NCBI RefSeq assembly: GCF_027622875.1
Contig: NZ_JAPZVP010000014.1
Location: forward strand, 1-64,000
Direction: 5' to 3'
DNA: 64,000 nucleotides
Source of the DNA: Glycomyces luteolus
GTDB lineage: Bacteria; Actinomycetota; Actinomycetes; Mycobacteriales; Micromonosporaceae
Part shown: positions 42,961-51,490 of the stretch, piece by piece
Layout of the letters: every line of letters begins with the position of its first letter
Position numbering within the stretch: position 1 is the first letter of the stretch
Translations under genes and position numbers: made by a program
The notes under the pieces: model-generated
Databases searched by the model: none
The model's input: the letters and a program-made list of their open reading frames with translations, nothing else
Told to the model about the DNA's origin: nothing

Positions 42961-43624
42961 CCTTGGCTCCTGATCGTCTGATCGGGCCTGGACCTGCCGG
43001 CAGGCACCGTTCAAGCGCCTGCCGCTGTCCGTCCCGGGTCTCGCCCCGGTCCGGGGGGTGCATGCCGTGTCCCTGTCCCTGCCAGGACAGTTCAACAGCT
43101 CATCGCAAAGGGCCGTGGCCAAGTGACGCCGGAGCTCCTCATGGCTCCGACACCGATCTCAACGTCCGTGCAATGCAGGCATATGGCCAGAGGCTTATGT
43201 CGTAGTCTGCTTACCACCATATCGTTCACCTACACGGATTCCGTATCCCTGTACGTACTCTCAATTATCCCCACTACAGACCCCGCCGTCATCACCCACA
43301 CGCAGGGAAAACCCTCACATTCGGCGCCCCGGCCGTGCCCCCAGTTCCACCAGAGCCCCTGCACCCCAACGCATGTCAACCCGCCACCGACGAACCAACC
43401 CCGCCCGTCCACCTCCTCGTCGCTGCCCGCTCTAACCGCCAGTGAAACGGGACCGGGGCCCCTAAAGACGTCGGTGATCGGGTTAGAACTGGTGGGGATG
43501 AACGCTGCCAGCGCCCCCTCTCAAGAGCGTTCAGGCAGTGATCGCCGATGGGGAGGGCCGTCCACAGTGCTCGCGAGCACCATCCCGTCGTCGCGGTGTG
43601 CTACGCCGACAGGGCCTTCCGCGA
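42961..43624. other. Gene-free stretch between repeat arrays and acetylesterase
   Basis: No supported gene. A lower-GC patch lies around 43180-43300, including ACGGATTCCGT near 43235, and could hold a promoter. Long frames here are compositionally implausible. Confidence 0.35.
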
Positions 43625-43651
43625 CCCGGCCTTCGAGGTCCGAAGGCCGGG
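43625..43651 (-). terminator. Terminator hairpin after the cytosolic acetylesterase
   Basis: Perfect 11-base stem CCCGGCCTTCG / CGAAGGCCGGG with a 5-base loop, 20 bases past the stop at 43672. Confidence 0.78.
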
Positions 43652-43671
43652 CCAGCGGATGCGCTACATGT

Positions 43672-44373
43672 TCACATGCGGACCATCTCGAGCCCGGCGG
43701 GTACGGCGTCGGTGCCGTCGCCGTCGAGCGCGCGGAGTGCTTCGGCCACGTATCGGGCGACGGCGGCGGCTCCGGCGGTCGTGTAGTGGGTGTTGTCCTT
43801 CTTGAGGTCGGCGCTGACGTCGATGCCGCGCGCGGCGGCGGCGCCGTGGACGAAGAGCGCGGCGGACTCGTCCTGGCCGAGCCAGGTGTAGAGCCAGCGG
43901 GTGAAGGCGTTGAGGTCGATGACGGGGACGTCGAGTTCGTGCCCGAGGCGGCGGACCTCGGCCGGGTAGGGGCCGTGCGAGTACCGCAGTGTCCCTTCGG
44001 GGGTGAACATGCGGCGCTCGACGCTGGTGGTGAGGACGGGTCTGGAGCCCGCACTGCGGACCTCTTCGATGAAGGCGGTGAGGCGTTCGCGGTAGCCGCC
44101 TTCGGCCGCGAGCTCGTCGGGTTCCTTCTGGTCGTTGTGGCCGAAGCCGAAGACGACGGTGTCGCCCGCCTGGAGATCGTCGATGATGAGCTTCCAGTTG
44201 CCCTGCTCGCGGAAGGTCTTCGTGGTGGCGCCGCCGAAGGCGCGGTTGCTTACCGGCTCTTGGAGGAACGCGGCGAGTTCGTCCCCCCAGCCGAGGAGCG
44301 GCAGGTCGGCGTGGCCGGAGGTGGCGCCGCCGTCGGTGGGGGCGACGGTGGAGTCGCCTGCGAGGTGGATCAT
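43672..44373 (-). CDS. Cytosolic rhamnogalacturonan acetylesterase-like SGNH hydrolase
   Basis: A 233-residue enzyme with SGNH blocks: Ser8 in LAGDST, the Gly block NRAFGGAT, Asn80 in GFGHND, and Asp193/His196 in KDNTHYT. It matches YesT/CE12-type acetylesterases. It has no signal peptide, so unlike the esterase at 24354-25856 it should deacetylate imported oligosaccharides in the cytosol. It begins 2 bases after the stop of an Lpl-type permease, implying that it was the next gene of a Yes-type operon. The rest of that operon is missing here. Confidence 0.87.
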   Translation of the reverse strand: MIHLAGDSTVAPTDGGATSGHADLPLLGWGDELAAFLQEPVSNRAFGGATTKTFREQGNWKLIIDDLQAGDTVVFGFGHNDQKEPDELAAEGGYRERLTAFIEEVRSAGSRPVLTTSVERRMFTPEGTLRYSHGPYPAEVRRLGHELDVPVIDLNAFTRWLYTWLGQDESAALFVHGAAAARGIDVSADLKKDNTHYTTAGAAAVARYVAEALRALDGDGTDAVPAGLEMVRM

Positions 44374-44375
44374 GG

Positions 44376-44630
44376 TCAGCCTTTCACGCTTCCGATGGGC
44401 ATGCCTGTTGCGAAGTGCTTCTGGAGGAACGGATACGCCAGGAACACCGGGATCGTAGCGATGATGACGACGGCGGACTTGATGCCCTGGGCGGGCGGCG
44501 GGACGTCCGAGTTGAGTTCGTCGGCCGAGAGGGAAGCCGCGGCGGTGACCTGGCGCAGGATCATGCCGGTGTCGCTGAGGTAGAGCAGCGGCGAGAGGTA
44601 GTCGTTCCAGATGCCGACGACATTCCCAAG
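44376..44630 (-). pseudogene. Truncated LplC/YtcP-type permease
   Basis: Only the last 80 or so residues are left: VVGIWNDYLSPLLYLSDTG through VVIIATIPVFLAYPFLQKHF to ATGMPIGSVKG. Full-length members have about 300. The match ends at about 44630, where AT-rich DNA and the promoter of the oppositely oriented DUF2089 gene begin. The N-terminal membrane domain, LplB partner and binding protein are not next to it. It is a deletion or rearrangement scar, and the acetylesterase downstream may have lost its promoter. Confidence 0.82.
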
Positions 44631-44660
44631 CTCAACCTTAAGAAAATTAATCTCTGACTC

Positions 44661-44689
44661 TTGAAAATTAAGATTCTCGCGAGTACAAC
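44661..44689 (+). promoter_or_regulatory. Promoter TTGAAA-N17-TACAAC, leaderless
   Basis: -35 at 44661-44666, -10 at 44684-44689, and the ATG of the DUF2089 gene only 7 bases further, so transcription should begin at or next to the start codon. The gene lacks a Shine-Dalgarno sequence. GAAAATTAA occurs twice 21 bases apart (44642 and 44663), two helical turns, a possible operator. Confidence 0.65.
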
Positions 44690-44696
44690 TTGAAAT

Positions 44697-45074
44697 ATGG
44701 CAGATGAGGCAATGGACTGGCAGGAACTCACGAACCTGACCCGCGGCCGCCCGTTCACCGTCGAACGCGTACGGCTCGACGACAGCGGCGTCGCGATCGA
44801 GGGCGCGTTCGAGCTCCCGCAGCTCGCTCAGCTCAGCGTCGAGGACCAGGTCTTCGTCACCGCGTTCGTGCGGTGCCACGGCTCGATCAAGGAGATGGAG
44901 CGGACCTTCGGCGTCAGCTACCCCACCATCAAATCGCGTCTCAACCGGATCACCCAGGCCCTCGACTTCATCGAGACCGACCCGGCGCCCTCCCGCGCCG
45001 ACGTCATCGACCGCCTCCGCCGCGGCGAGATCACCGCCGAGCAAGCACTATCCGAACTGGAGGGACCGGCGTGA
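44697..45074 (+). CDS. DUF2089-family protein
   Basis: A 125-residue protein. The C-terminal half carries an HTH-like segment, GSIKEMERTFGVSYPTIKSRL, and a terminal PSRADVIDRLRRGEITAEQALSEL helix pair, as in DUF2089 proteins. Its molecular role is not established; the HTH suggests a small DNA-binding regulator. First of a compact operon with a small membrane protein and a SHOCT-like protein. The transcript is probably leaderless. Its stop overlaps the next start. Confidence 0.82.
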   Translation: MADEAMDWQELTNLTRGRPFTVERVRLDDSGVAIEGAFELPQLAQLSVEDQVFVTAFVRCHGSIKEMERTFGVSYPTIKSRLNRITQALDFIETDPAPSRADVIDRLRRGEITAEQALSELEGPA

Positions 45075-45332
45075 TGCCCCAACTCGTCACCGTCCGCCTC
45101 GAACGCCCCGGCCACCGCACCATCAGACTCTGGATCCCCGTGCTCCTCGTAGCGATCGTGTTCTCGCCGATCCTGCTCCTGGCACTCATCGGCGGCGTCA
45201 TCGCCTGCCTGATCTTCGACATGAAAGTGCTACCCACCATCGCCGGCGTCTGGCGCGTCATCTCCGCGCTCCCCGGCGCCCGCTTCGACATCGAGCAGGG
45301 CCGCAACGCCGTGCTCGTGACCATCCGCTTAG
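45074..45332 (+). CDS. Small membrane protein; reading frame lacks its expected stop
   Basis: From ATG 45074 about 86 codons make sense: a short N-terminal beta-like segment (QLVTVRLERPGHRTIRLW), one long hydrophobic region (IPVLLVAIVFSPILLLALIG and following) and a C-terminal VLVTIR segment. A TAG occurs at 45330-45332 in the +1 frame right before the next gene's RBS, but in the actual frame there is no stop and translation would run to 45796 across the next gene. A one-base indel near 45325-45330, real or a sequencing error, is the likely cause. It sits between DUF2089 and SHOCT-like genes. Confidence 0.6.
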
Positions 45333-45344
45333 AGAGGAACCGCA

Positions 45345-45761
45345 ATGAACGAACAGCGCAAAGCCATCCTGGACATGCTGGCCGCAGGCACCATCACCGT
45401 GGACGAGGCCGAGCGGCTGCTCGCCGCCATCGAGCCCGGCGAGCCCGCGCCGAGCACCCCCGGCCGACCCAAAGGCAAAGCCAAGTACCTGCGCCTGGTC
45501 GTGGAATACGTCGAGAACGGCGAACCCGGGCGCGTCAACATCCGCACCCCCATCGCGCTCCTGCGCGCCGGAGTCCGGCTCTCGGCCCTCGTCCCGGCGC
45601 AGGCGCTCGAGAAGGCCAACGCCGAGATGGCCAAATCCGGCGTGCCCTTCGACCTGACACAGCTCAAGCCCGACGAGCTCGAGGAGTTCGTGAACCACCT
45701 CGACGAGGTGATCGTGGACATCGACAGCTCCGATGCCCAGGTCCGCATCTTCAGCGAGTAG
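45345..45761 (+). CDS. SHOCT-like domain protein
   Basis: A 138-residue cytosolic protein. The N-terminal 30 residues (RKAILDMLAAGTITVDEAER and LLAAIE) form the two-helix SHOCT-like/YvlB N-terminal motif. The remainder is a mixed alpha/beta domain with YLRLVVEYVENGEPGRVNI, a pattern common in proteins encoded with DUF2089. Function unknown. RBS AGAGAGGAA precedes ATG 45345. Confidence 0.78.
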   Translation: MNEQRKAILDMLAAGTITVDEAERLLAAIEPGEPAPSTPGRPKGKAKYLRLVVEYVENGEPGRVNIRTPIALLRAGVRLSALVPAQALEKANAEMAKSGVPFDLTQLKPDELEEFVNHLDEVIVDIDSSDAQVRIFSE

Positions 45762-45765
45762 ACGC

Positions 45766-45858
45766 ATGTGGCGGCTTCGCGTGGCGGCGAACCTGATGCG
45801 GGCCCGGTGGCGGTCCGCCGCCTGGAAGTACCGGGCCAGATGGGCCCGGCGGGCCTGA
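45766..45858 (+). CDS. Possible 30-residue Arg/Trp-rich peptide
   Basis: A short frame, MWRLRVAANLMRARWRS then AAWKYRARWARRA, begins 4 bases after the SHOCT-like gene. It is strongly basic with four Trp and no clear RBS. It may be a real small fourth gene of the operon or chance. Confidence 0.2.
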   Translation: MWRLRVAANLMRARWRSAAWKYRARWARRA

Positions 45859-45863
45859 CCGGC

Positions 45864-45880
45864 CCTGCCGGGCTGGCAGG
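45864..45880 (+). terminator. Short hairpin after the DUF2089 operon
   Basis: CCTGCC-GGGCT-GGCAGG, just before the RBS of the DUF389 gene. A short stem, so weak. Confidence 0.3.
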
Positions 45881-45900
45881 AGTGGGGGAGAATTCCCCTC

Positions 45901-46908
45901 GTGTTGCATGTCCGCGTCATCAGCCCCGCCGCCCGCACCGATGAGGTCCTCCGCCTCGTCGCCGACTGCCCGGCAGCCGTCAACGTGATCAAACTGCCCG
46001 GCGCCGCCTACGACCCCGAAGGCGACGTCGTCGAATTCGACGTCGCGAGAGAAGGCGCCAACTCGGTCCTCGCCGACCTGCGCGCCCTCGGCCTCAAGGA
46101 CACCGGCGGCATCAGCGTCGAGCAGATCGACCTCTCGATCTCCTCCGCCGCCGAGACCGCCCAGCACGCCGCCCCCGGCGAATCCGAGGACGCCGTCGTC
46201 TGGGAGGAACTCGCCGCGCGCACCGCCGCCGAGACGCGGATGACCTGGTCCTACTTCGCGTTCCTGGCGCTGGCGGTCCAGATCGCCGCGATCGGCACGC
46301 TCCTGGACCAGCCCATCCTCATCGTCGGCGCGATGGTCCTCGGCCCGGACTTCGGGCCGGTCGCCGCCATGTGCTTCGGTGTGCTGCAACGCAACCTGCG
46401 CCTCATCGGCGCCGCCAGCCGCACCCTCGCCCTCGGCTTCGCCGTGGCCATCGCCATCACCCTGGCCTGCGCGGCCGCGAGCCGCCTCCTGGGCTGGATC
46501 GAACCGACGATGCTCGACGACCGCCCGCTCACCAGCTTCATCATCCACCCCGACCGCTGGTCCTTCGTGGTGGCCGTGCTCGCGGGCGTCGCGGGCATCC
46601 TCTCCATGACCGCCCGCAAATCCTCCACGCTCGTCGGCGTCTTCATCTCCGTCACGACCGTGCCCGCGGCCGGGAACATCGCCGTCGCGATCGCCCTCGC
46701 GCACTGGGACGAGGTCGGCGCCTCGCTCGTGCAGCTCGGCGTCAACCTCGCGGGCATGCTCCTCGCCGGGATCGCGACCCTCTTCATCCAGCGCGTCATG
46801 TGGGCCCGCGTTGGAAAGCGCGGCGGCGAGCACGGCATCGCCCCGTGCTCACCTGAAGTGGACCGGGACGCGGCCGGTCAGCCCACGAGCGGGCGGGTCT
46901 CGGGGTAG
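45901..46908 (+). CDS. DUF389-family membrane protein
   Basis: A 335-residue protein. The N-terminal soluble domain (about 1-85) has a ferredoxin-like pattern, then about six membrane segments (about 112-300) including the DUF389 hallmark ILIVGAMVLGPDFGPVAAMC. Function is not established; transport or sensing is suspected for the family. GTG 45901 has GGGGGAG upstream. The C-terminal 30 residues are polar, and the gene overlaps the convergent trkH by 31 bases. Confidence 0.85.
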   Translation: MLHVRVISPAARTDEVLRLVADCPAAVNVIKLPGAAYDPEGDVVEFDVAREGANSVLADLRALGLKDTGGISVEQIDLSISSAAETAQHAAPGESEDAVVWEELAARTAAETRMTWSYFAFLALAVQIAAIGTLLDQPILIVGAMVLGPDFGPVAAMCFGVLQRNLRLIGAASRTLALGFAVAIAITLACAAASRLLGWIEPTMLDDRPLTSFIIHPDRWSFVVAVLAGVAGILSMTARKSSTLVGVFISVTTVPAAGNIAVAIALAHWDEVGASLVQLGVNLAGMLLAGIATLFIQRVMWARVGKRGGEHGIAPCSPEVDRDAAGQPTSGRVSG

Positions 46909-48308
46909 CGGTAGAGGCGCTTGCGGGTGGCCATCGCCAGCGAGGTCGCGAACAGGACCGGGCCGATGCGCCCGCCGTACATGACGATGGCCAGCAGCCA
47001 CTTCGACGGATCGCCCAGGTCGTAGGTGATGCCGGTGGACTGGCCCACTGTGGCGGCCGCCGATACCACCTCGAACATGATGGGCGCCAGCATGATGTCC
47101 GGCTCGAAGCGCTGCATGAGCATGACGGCGACGACATTGAGGGCGAGGTACACCAGGGCCACGGTGAGCGCCTCGCGGACCACCGGCATCGGGAGGCTGC
47201 GGCGGAACGCCGACGCGTCCCGCTCGCCGCGGATCTCGGCCCAGATCACCAGCATCAGCATGAAGAACGTGGTGACCTTGATGCCCCCGGCGGTCGAGGC
47301 CGAACCGCCGCCGATGAACATGAGCACCATCGACACCAGCAGCGAGTCGTCGTTCAACTGGCCCACGTCGATCGAGTTGAAGCCGCTCGTGCGCAGCACC
47401 GCCGACTGGAAGAACGCGGGCAGGAACCGCTCGTGCCAGGCGAACTGGCCGAACGTGCCCGGGTTCGACCACTCCAGGGCCAGCAGGACGAGCCAGCCGC
47501 CGAAGAGGAGGACGGCCGTGCCCGCCAGGGTCATCTTGGTGTGGAGCGACCAGGTCAGCTGGCTCCGGCGGCGCAAGAGCTCGTAGACCACCGGGATGCC
47601 GAGGCCGCCGAGCACCGTGCCGAACGCGAGCGGCAGGCTGATCCACGGATCGGTCGCGAAGCCGATGATCGAATCGCTGTAGAGGGCGAATCCCGCGTTG
47701 TTGAACGCGGCGACGCTGTGGAACACGCCGTGCCAGGTCGCTTCGCCCGCACCGAGGTCGTACGCGAAATGGAACCGCAGGGCCAGGATCGCGGCGAACG
47801 TGCCCTCGACCACCAGCGTGAACAGCATGGCGAAACGGAGCACGCTCCTGACGTCGCCGAGGCTGATCGACGGGTGCAGTTCGGCCTGCGTCATCAGCTT
47901 CGACCGCAGGCGGAGCTTGCGGCTCACGAGCATGCCGAGGAACGCCGCGGTCGTCATGATGCCCAGGCCGCCGAGTTGCATGCAGCCGAGGATGACCGCT
48001 TCGCCGAACCCGGACCAGTGCGTCGGGGTGTCGACGGTGACCAGGCCGGTGACGGCGATCGCCGAGGTGGCGGTGAACAGCGCGTCGACGAACCGGGTGC
48101 TGCCGGGATCGGCCTGCGCGACCGGCAGCATCAGCAGTCCGGTGGCGGCGAGGATCCCCGCGGCGAAAGCGACTGGGACGATGCGGACGGGCTGCCGGAT
48201 GAAGCCGTCGAGTATGGCGCGCAGGACGGTTTGCAGGACTCGGCCTTCCTGTGGTCTGGAGTTCGCGGCACCGGACCGGCCCGCGGAAGCAGGATAACCT
48301 CGCGGCAT
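46878..48308 (-). CDS. trkH: TrkH-family potassium uptake protein
   Basis: A K+-translocating membrane subunit of about 476 residues. Four pore loops with the selectivity glycines are visible: AIAVTGLVT, FNNAGFAL, LRTSGFNSID and AATVGQSTG. Membrane segments pair around each loop. ATG 48308 was taken; GTG 48326 is an alternative, and a CTG at the LQTVLRAIL segment has a better RBS (AGGAAGG). No gene for the TrkA/KtrA gating ring is adjacent, so it must be encoded elsewhere if used. Confidence 0.9.
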   Translation of the reverse strand: MPRGYPASAGRSGAANSRPQEGRVLQTVLRAILDGFIRQPVRIVPVAFAAGILAATGLLMLPVAQADPGSTRFVDALFTATSAIAVTGLVTVDTPTHWSGFGEAVILGCMQLGGLGIMTTAAFLGMLVSRKLRLRSKLMTQAELHPSISLGDVRSVLRFAMLFTLVVEGTFAAILALRFHFAYDLGAGEATWHGVFHSVAAFNNAGFALYSDSIIGFATDPWISLPLAFGTVLGGLGIPVVYELLRRRSQLTWSLHTKMTLAGTAVLLFGGWLVLLALEWSNPGTFGQFAWHERFLPAFFQSAVLRTSGFNSIDVGQLNDDSLLVSMVLMFIGGGSASTAGGIKVTTFFMLMLVIWAEIRGERDASAFRRSLPMPVVREALTVALVYLALNVVAVMLMQRFEPDIMLAPIMFEVVSAAATVGQSTGITYDLGDPSKWLLAIVMYGGRIGPVLFATSLAMATRKRLYRYPETRPLVG

Positions 48309-48559
48309 GCCGAGCGAACGCGACACGACACCGCGTACCAGGAGGACTTGCCGAGCTCACGGGTATACCCAATCCGAATCTTGACGATTTCTTTACGCCC
48401 GAGTCAGCTCGTCGGCCCCTTCGTCTGCGGCAGCGCCAGCACCATCGTCAGACCGCCGCCGGGGGTCGCTCGCTTCCTTGCAACCAGAATGTTCCGCACG
48501 GCGTATGACCTCTGAGTGAACAGCTTGCTCTGCTCGCATCCACACCGCAGGGAGTCGAC

Positions 48560-51430
48560 TTGTCCGCCAACGCGCAGGAATTTCGGGTGCTGGGATCGCT
48601 GCAGCTGGCGGTGAACGGTCGGGCGGCGGCCTTGGACGCCGCAAAACCGCGGACGCTGCTGGCGCTCTTCCTGCTGAACCTGAACCGGCCGGTCGGCCAG
48701 GACTGGCTGATCGATCAGCTGTGGGGCGAGCACCCGCCCAAGACCGCCGACGCGACCCTGAGATCCTATGTGTACCAACTGCGGAAGCGCCTGCGCGGCG
48801 ACGAGGGCGGCCCGGTGCTTCGCGGCCGTAACAAGGGCTATGTGCTGGAGGCCGCAGACGAGGCCGTGGACGCGCACCGGTTCGAGGTGATTGCCGCCAA
48901 AGGCCGACAGGCGTTGCAGGGCAATCGGCCGGGCGAAGGGGGCGCCATGCTCCGGGAAGGGCTCGGACTCTGGCGCGGTGCCGCCTCGTTCGCCGACATC
49001 GATGCCCCGGCCGTGCGAGACAAGGCCAGGTTGCTCGACGAGCTGCGGCTGGAGGTCCTTGAGCGGTGTCTCGCCGCAGAGCTGGAATCGGGCATGCCGA
49101 CGACCACCATTGCCGAATTGGAAGCGCTCACAGTGGCGCATCCGCTGCGCGAAGGCCTGTGGCGCTTGCTCATGCTCGGTCTGTACCGTGCCGGACGGCA
49201 GGCCGAGGCGCTCTCGGCGCATCAGCGCCTGTACCGCCTGCTCGACGCGGAGCTGGGCATCAAGCCCTCACCGCCGCTCGAGGAGCTGCACCAGCAGATC
49301 CTGCGGTACGACCCCCGACTGCGGCTCGCTGTCCCGGATCGCGACCCGGCCGGAGGAGGCGTCGTCTCGCGGCCGACGGTACCGAGGCAGCTGCCGTCCT
49401 CGGCCGCCCACTTCACCGGCAGAGTAGCACAGCTGTCCGCATTGGACAGACTGCTTGCCGCTCCGGCCGAGTCGACCGGCGCGGCCACGGCCGCGGTCAT
49501 CACCGGCGCCGCCGGGATCGGGAAGACCGCCCTCGCGGTCCACTGGGCGCACCGGGTCGCCGACCGGTTCCCCGACGGGCAGCTGTACGTCAACCTGCGC
49601 GGCTTCGATCCGGTCGGGCAGCCCGTGACGCCGGGCGAGGCCGTCCGGGGCTTCCTCGAAGCACTGCACACACCGCCGAACCAGATATCGAGCGATCTGG
49701 ACGCCCAGGCCGCTCTGTACCGCAGTCTGCTGGCCGACAAGCGGGTGCTCGTAGTCCTCGACAACGCCCGCGACTTCGACCAGGTCCGTCCGCTCCTGCC
49801 CGGCACCGCTTCGGACCTGGTACTGGTCACCAGTCGCAACTCCATTTCCGGGCTGATCGCTCACGGTGCCCGGCCGATCGCCCTGGTGGGCCTCGACCCC
49901 GAGGAGGCCGCGCGGTTCCTGGAGCGCCGCATCCAGGACGGGCGGACGGCCGCCGAACCCGAGGCCGCCGAACGGATCGCCGAAGCGTGCGAAGGACTTC
50001 CCCTCGCACTGGCCATTGTGGCTGCCCGAGCCGCGACCCGGCCGGACTTCTCGCTGACGTCCCTCGCAGCGGCGCTGCACGATGCGCGCGACCGCCTCGA
50101 CGTGCTCGCCGATCCCGACCCCGCGATCGATCTCCGCACCGTCTTCTCCTGGTCGTATCAGGCCCTCACTGCCGACGCGGCCCGATTGTTCCGGCTCCTC
50201 AGCACGCATCCAGGACCGGACATCACACAGGCGGCGGCCGCGGCCGTCGCAGGGACCACCGCGTCTGCCGGGAGTCGGCTGCTCGTCGAACTGACCCGCG
50301 GCAACCTCCTCACCGAACCGACTCCCGGACGGTTCGCCTTCCACGACCTCCTGCGCGCGTACTCCGCCGAGCTCGCCGACGCCGTCGACACGTGCAGCGA
50401 CAGAAAGGAGGCGACGCGTCGACTGCTCGACTTCTACCTCCACACCGCCCACGCCGCCAGTCGACTGGTCGACCCGAACCGCGATCCGATCCGACTCTCC
50501 ACTGCGCCCTCTGGGGTTCCGCCTGTCCGGCTCGCCGACGGGAGAGCCGCGATGGTGTGGTTCGCCTCCGAGGGGGCGGCGCTGACAGCGGCCGTCCATC
50601 ATGCGGCCGAGCACGGCTTCGACACGCACTGCTGGCAATTGGCCTACACCCTCAGGGACCACCTCGACCGCGGGCCTTGGGAGGACCAGACCGCCGTCTG
50701 GCAGACCGCCATGAAGGCCGCCCGAACGCTCGGCGACTCCGACGCCGAGGCCCGCCTCAGCCGTCTGCTCGCCGAGGCGTACAGCCAGCTGGGCCGAACG
50801 GAGGACGCCCGTGCGCTCCTCGACCGCTCGCTCGCCCTGTGCCGACACTCGAACGACCGTGTCAGTGAAGCCCACGCCCATCTCATGCACGGTCGACTTT
50901 GGACAAGGCAGGGTCGGAACGCCGAGGCGCTTGAAAGCGCGCAACGCGCGCTCGACCTGTACCGGGCGACAGGACATCGCGTCGGCCAAGCCAACGCGCT
51001 CAACGGGATCGGGTGGGCCCACTCCCAGTCCGGAGACCACCGGAAGGCGTTGGCCTACTGCGAAGAAGCCGTGGCACTCCTAGAGGCGATCGGGGACCGC
51101 CACGGCCAGGCCGCCGCACTGGACAGCCTCGGCTACACCCACCACTGCCTAGGCAGGCAATCCGAAGCGATCGCCTTCTATCAGCGCGCCCTCGCCCTGT
51201 ACCGAGACCTCGGCCATAGCCAAGGCGAGGCGACCACCTTCGTCAACCTGGCCGATGCCCAGCACGCGAACGGCGATTCCGCAGCGGCTCGGCGAACTTG
51301 GCGGCGCGCCTTGGCCATCCTCGAGCACGTCGGCCATGCCGACGCGGAGAAGGTCAGGGCCAAACTCGGTGCGCTGCATCCGCCCGGATCGAGTGGGACG
51401 GACGAGGACTCGCAGCCGGTGAAAGCCTGA
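48560..51430 (+). CDS. AfsR/SARP-family regulator with NB-ARC and TPR domains
   Basis: A 956-residue multidomain regulator. An OmpR-like winged helix (about 8-97, LDAAKPRTLLALFLLN and LRSYVYQLRKRL) is followed by a bacterial transcriptional activator domain (about 105-250). The STAND NTPase (about 285-560) has Walker A GAAGIGKT (316-323) and KRVLVVLDN as Walker B. Tetratricopeptide repeats run from about 690 to 930. AfsR-type proteins activate secondary-metabolite or development genes. No biosynthetic cluster lies here, so it is an orphan or pleiotropic regulator. The start is TTG 48560 with AGGGAG upstream. Confidence 0.92.
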   Translation: MSANAQEFRVLGSLQLAVNGRAAALDAAKPRTLLALFLLNLNRPVGQDWLIDQLWGEHPPKTADATLRSYVYQLRKRLRGDEGGPVLRGRNKGYVLEAADEAVDAHRFEVIAAKGRQALQGNRPGEGGAMLREGLGLWRGAASFADIDAPAVRDKARLLDELRLEVLERCLAAELESGMPTTTIAELEALTVAHPLREGLWRLLMLGLYRAGRQAEALSAHQRLYRLLDAELGIKPSPPLEELHQQILRYDPRLRLAVPDRDPAGGGVVSRPTVPRQLPSSAAHFTGRVAQLSALDRLLAAPAESTGAATAAVITGAAGIGKTALAVHWAHRVADRFPDGQLYVNLRGFDPVGQPVTPGEAVRGFLEALHTPPNQISSDLDAQAALYRSLLADKRVLVVLDNARDFDQVRPLLPGTASDLVLVTSRNSISGLIAHGARPIALVGLDPEEAARFLERRIQDGRTAAEPEAAERIAEACEGLPLALAIVAARAATRPDFSLTSLAAALHDARDRLDVLADPDPAIDLRTVFSWSYQALTADAARLFRLLSTHPGPDITQAAAAAVAGTTASAGSRLLVELTRGNLLTEPTPGRFAFHDLLRAYSAELADAVDTCSDRKEATRRLLDFYLHTAHAASRLVDPNRDPIRLSTAPSGVPPVRLADGRAAMVWFASEGAALTAAVHHAAEHGFDTHCWQLAYTLRDHLDRGPWEDQTAVWQTAMKAARTLGDSDAEARLSRLLAEAYSQLGRTEDARALLDRSLALCRHSNDRVSEAHAHLMHGRLWTRQGRNAEALESAQRALDLYRATGHRVGQANALNGIGWAHSQSGDHRKALAYCEEAVALLEAIGDRHGQAAALDSLGYTHHCLGRQSEAIAFYQRALALYRDLGHSQGEATTFVNLADAQHANGDSAAARRTWRRALAILEHVGHADAEKVRAKLGALHPPGSSGTDEDSQPVKA

Positions 51431-51438
51431 AGCCGCGG

Positions 51439-51474
51439 AGAGCGGCGGGGACCGTTCACGGCCCCCGCCGCTCT
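51439..51474. terminator. Bidirectional terminator hairpin
   Basis: Perfect 12-base stem AGAGCGGCGGGG / CCCCGCCGCTCT with a 12-base loop, between the convergent SARP gene and the secreted-protein gene. Confidence 0.8.
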
Positions 51475-51490
51475 CTGGTCGAGCGGATCC

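Noticed and set aside
42358-43122. A 254-codon minus-strand frame with 13-residue peptide repeats
   Set aside because: The peptide repeat follows from the 39-base DNA repeat; composition is low-complexity and no homologous protein pattern is recognised. Only a short internal frame with an RBS was kept, at low confidence.
43123-44583. A 486-codon plus-strand frame across the acetylesterase region
   Set aside because: It is antisense to a complete SGNH enzyme and its first third covers gene-free repeat-flanking DNA without RBS.
49066-50868. A 600-codon frame inside the SARP gene
   Set aside because: Arg-rich shadow of the regulator in another frame, with no domain of its own.
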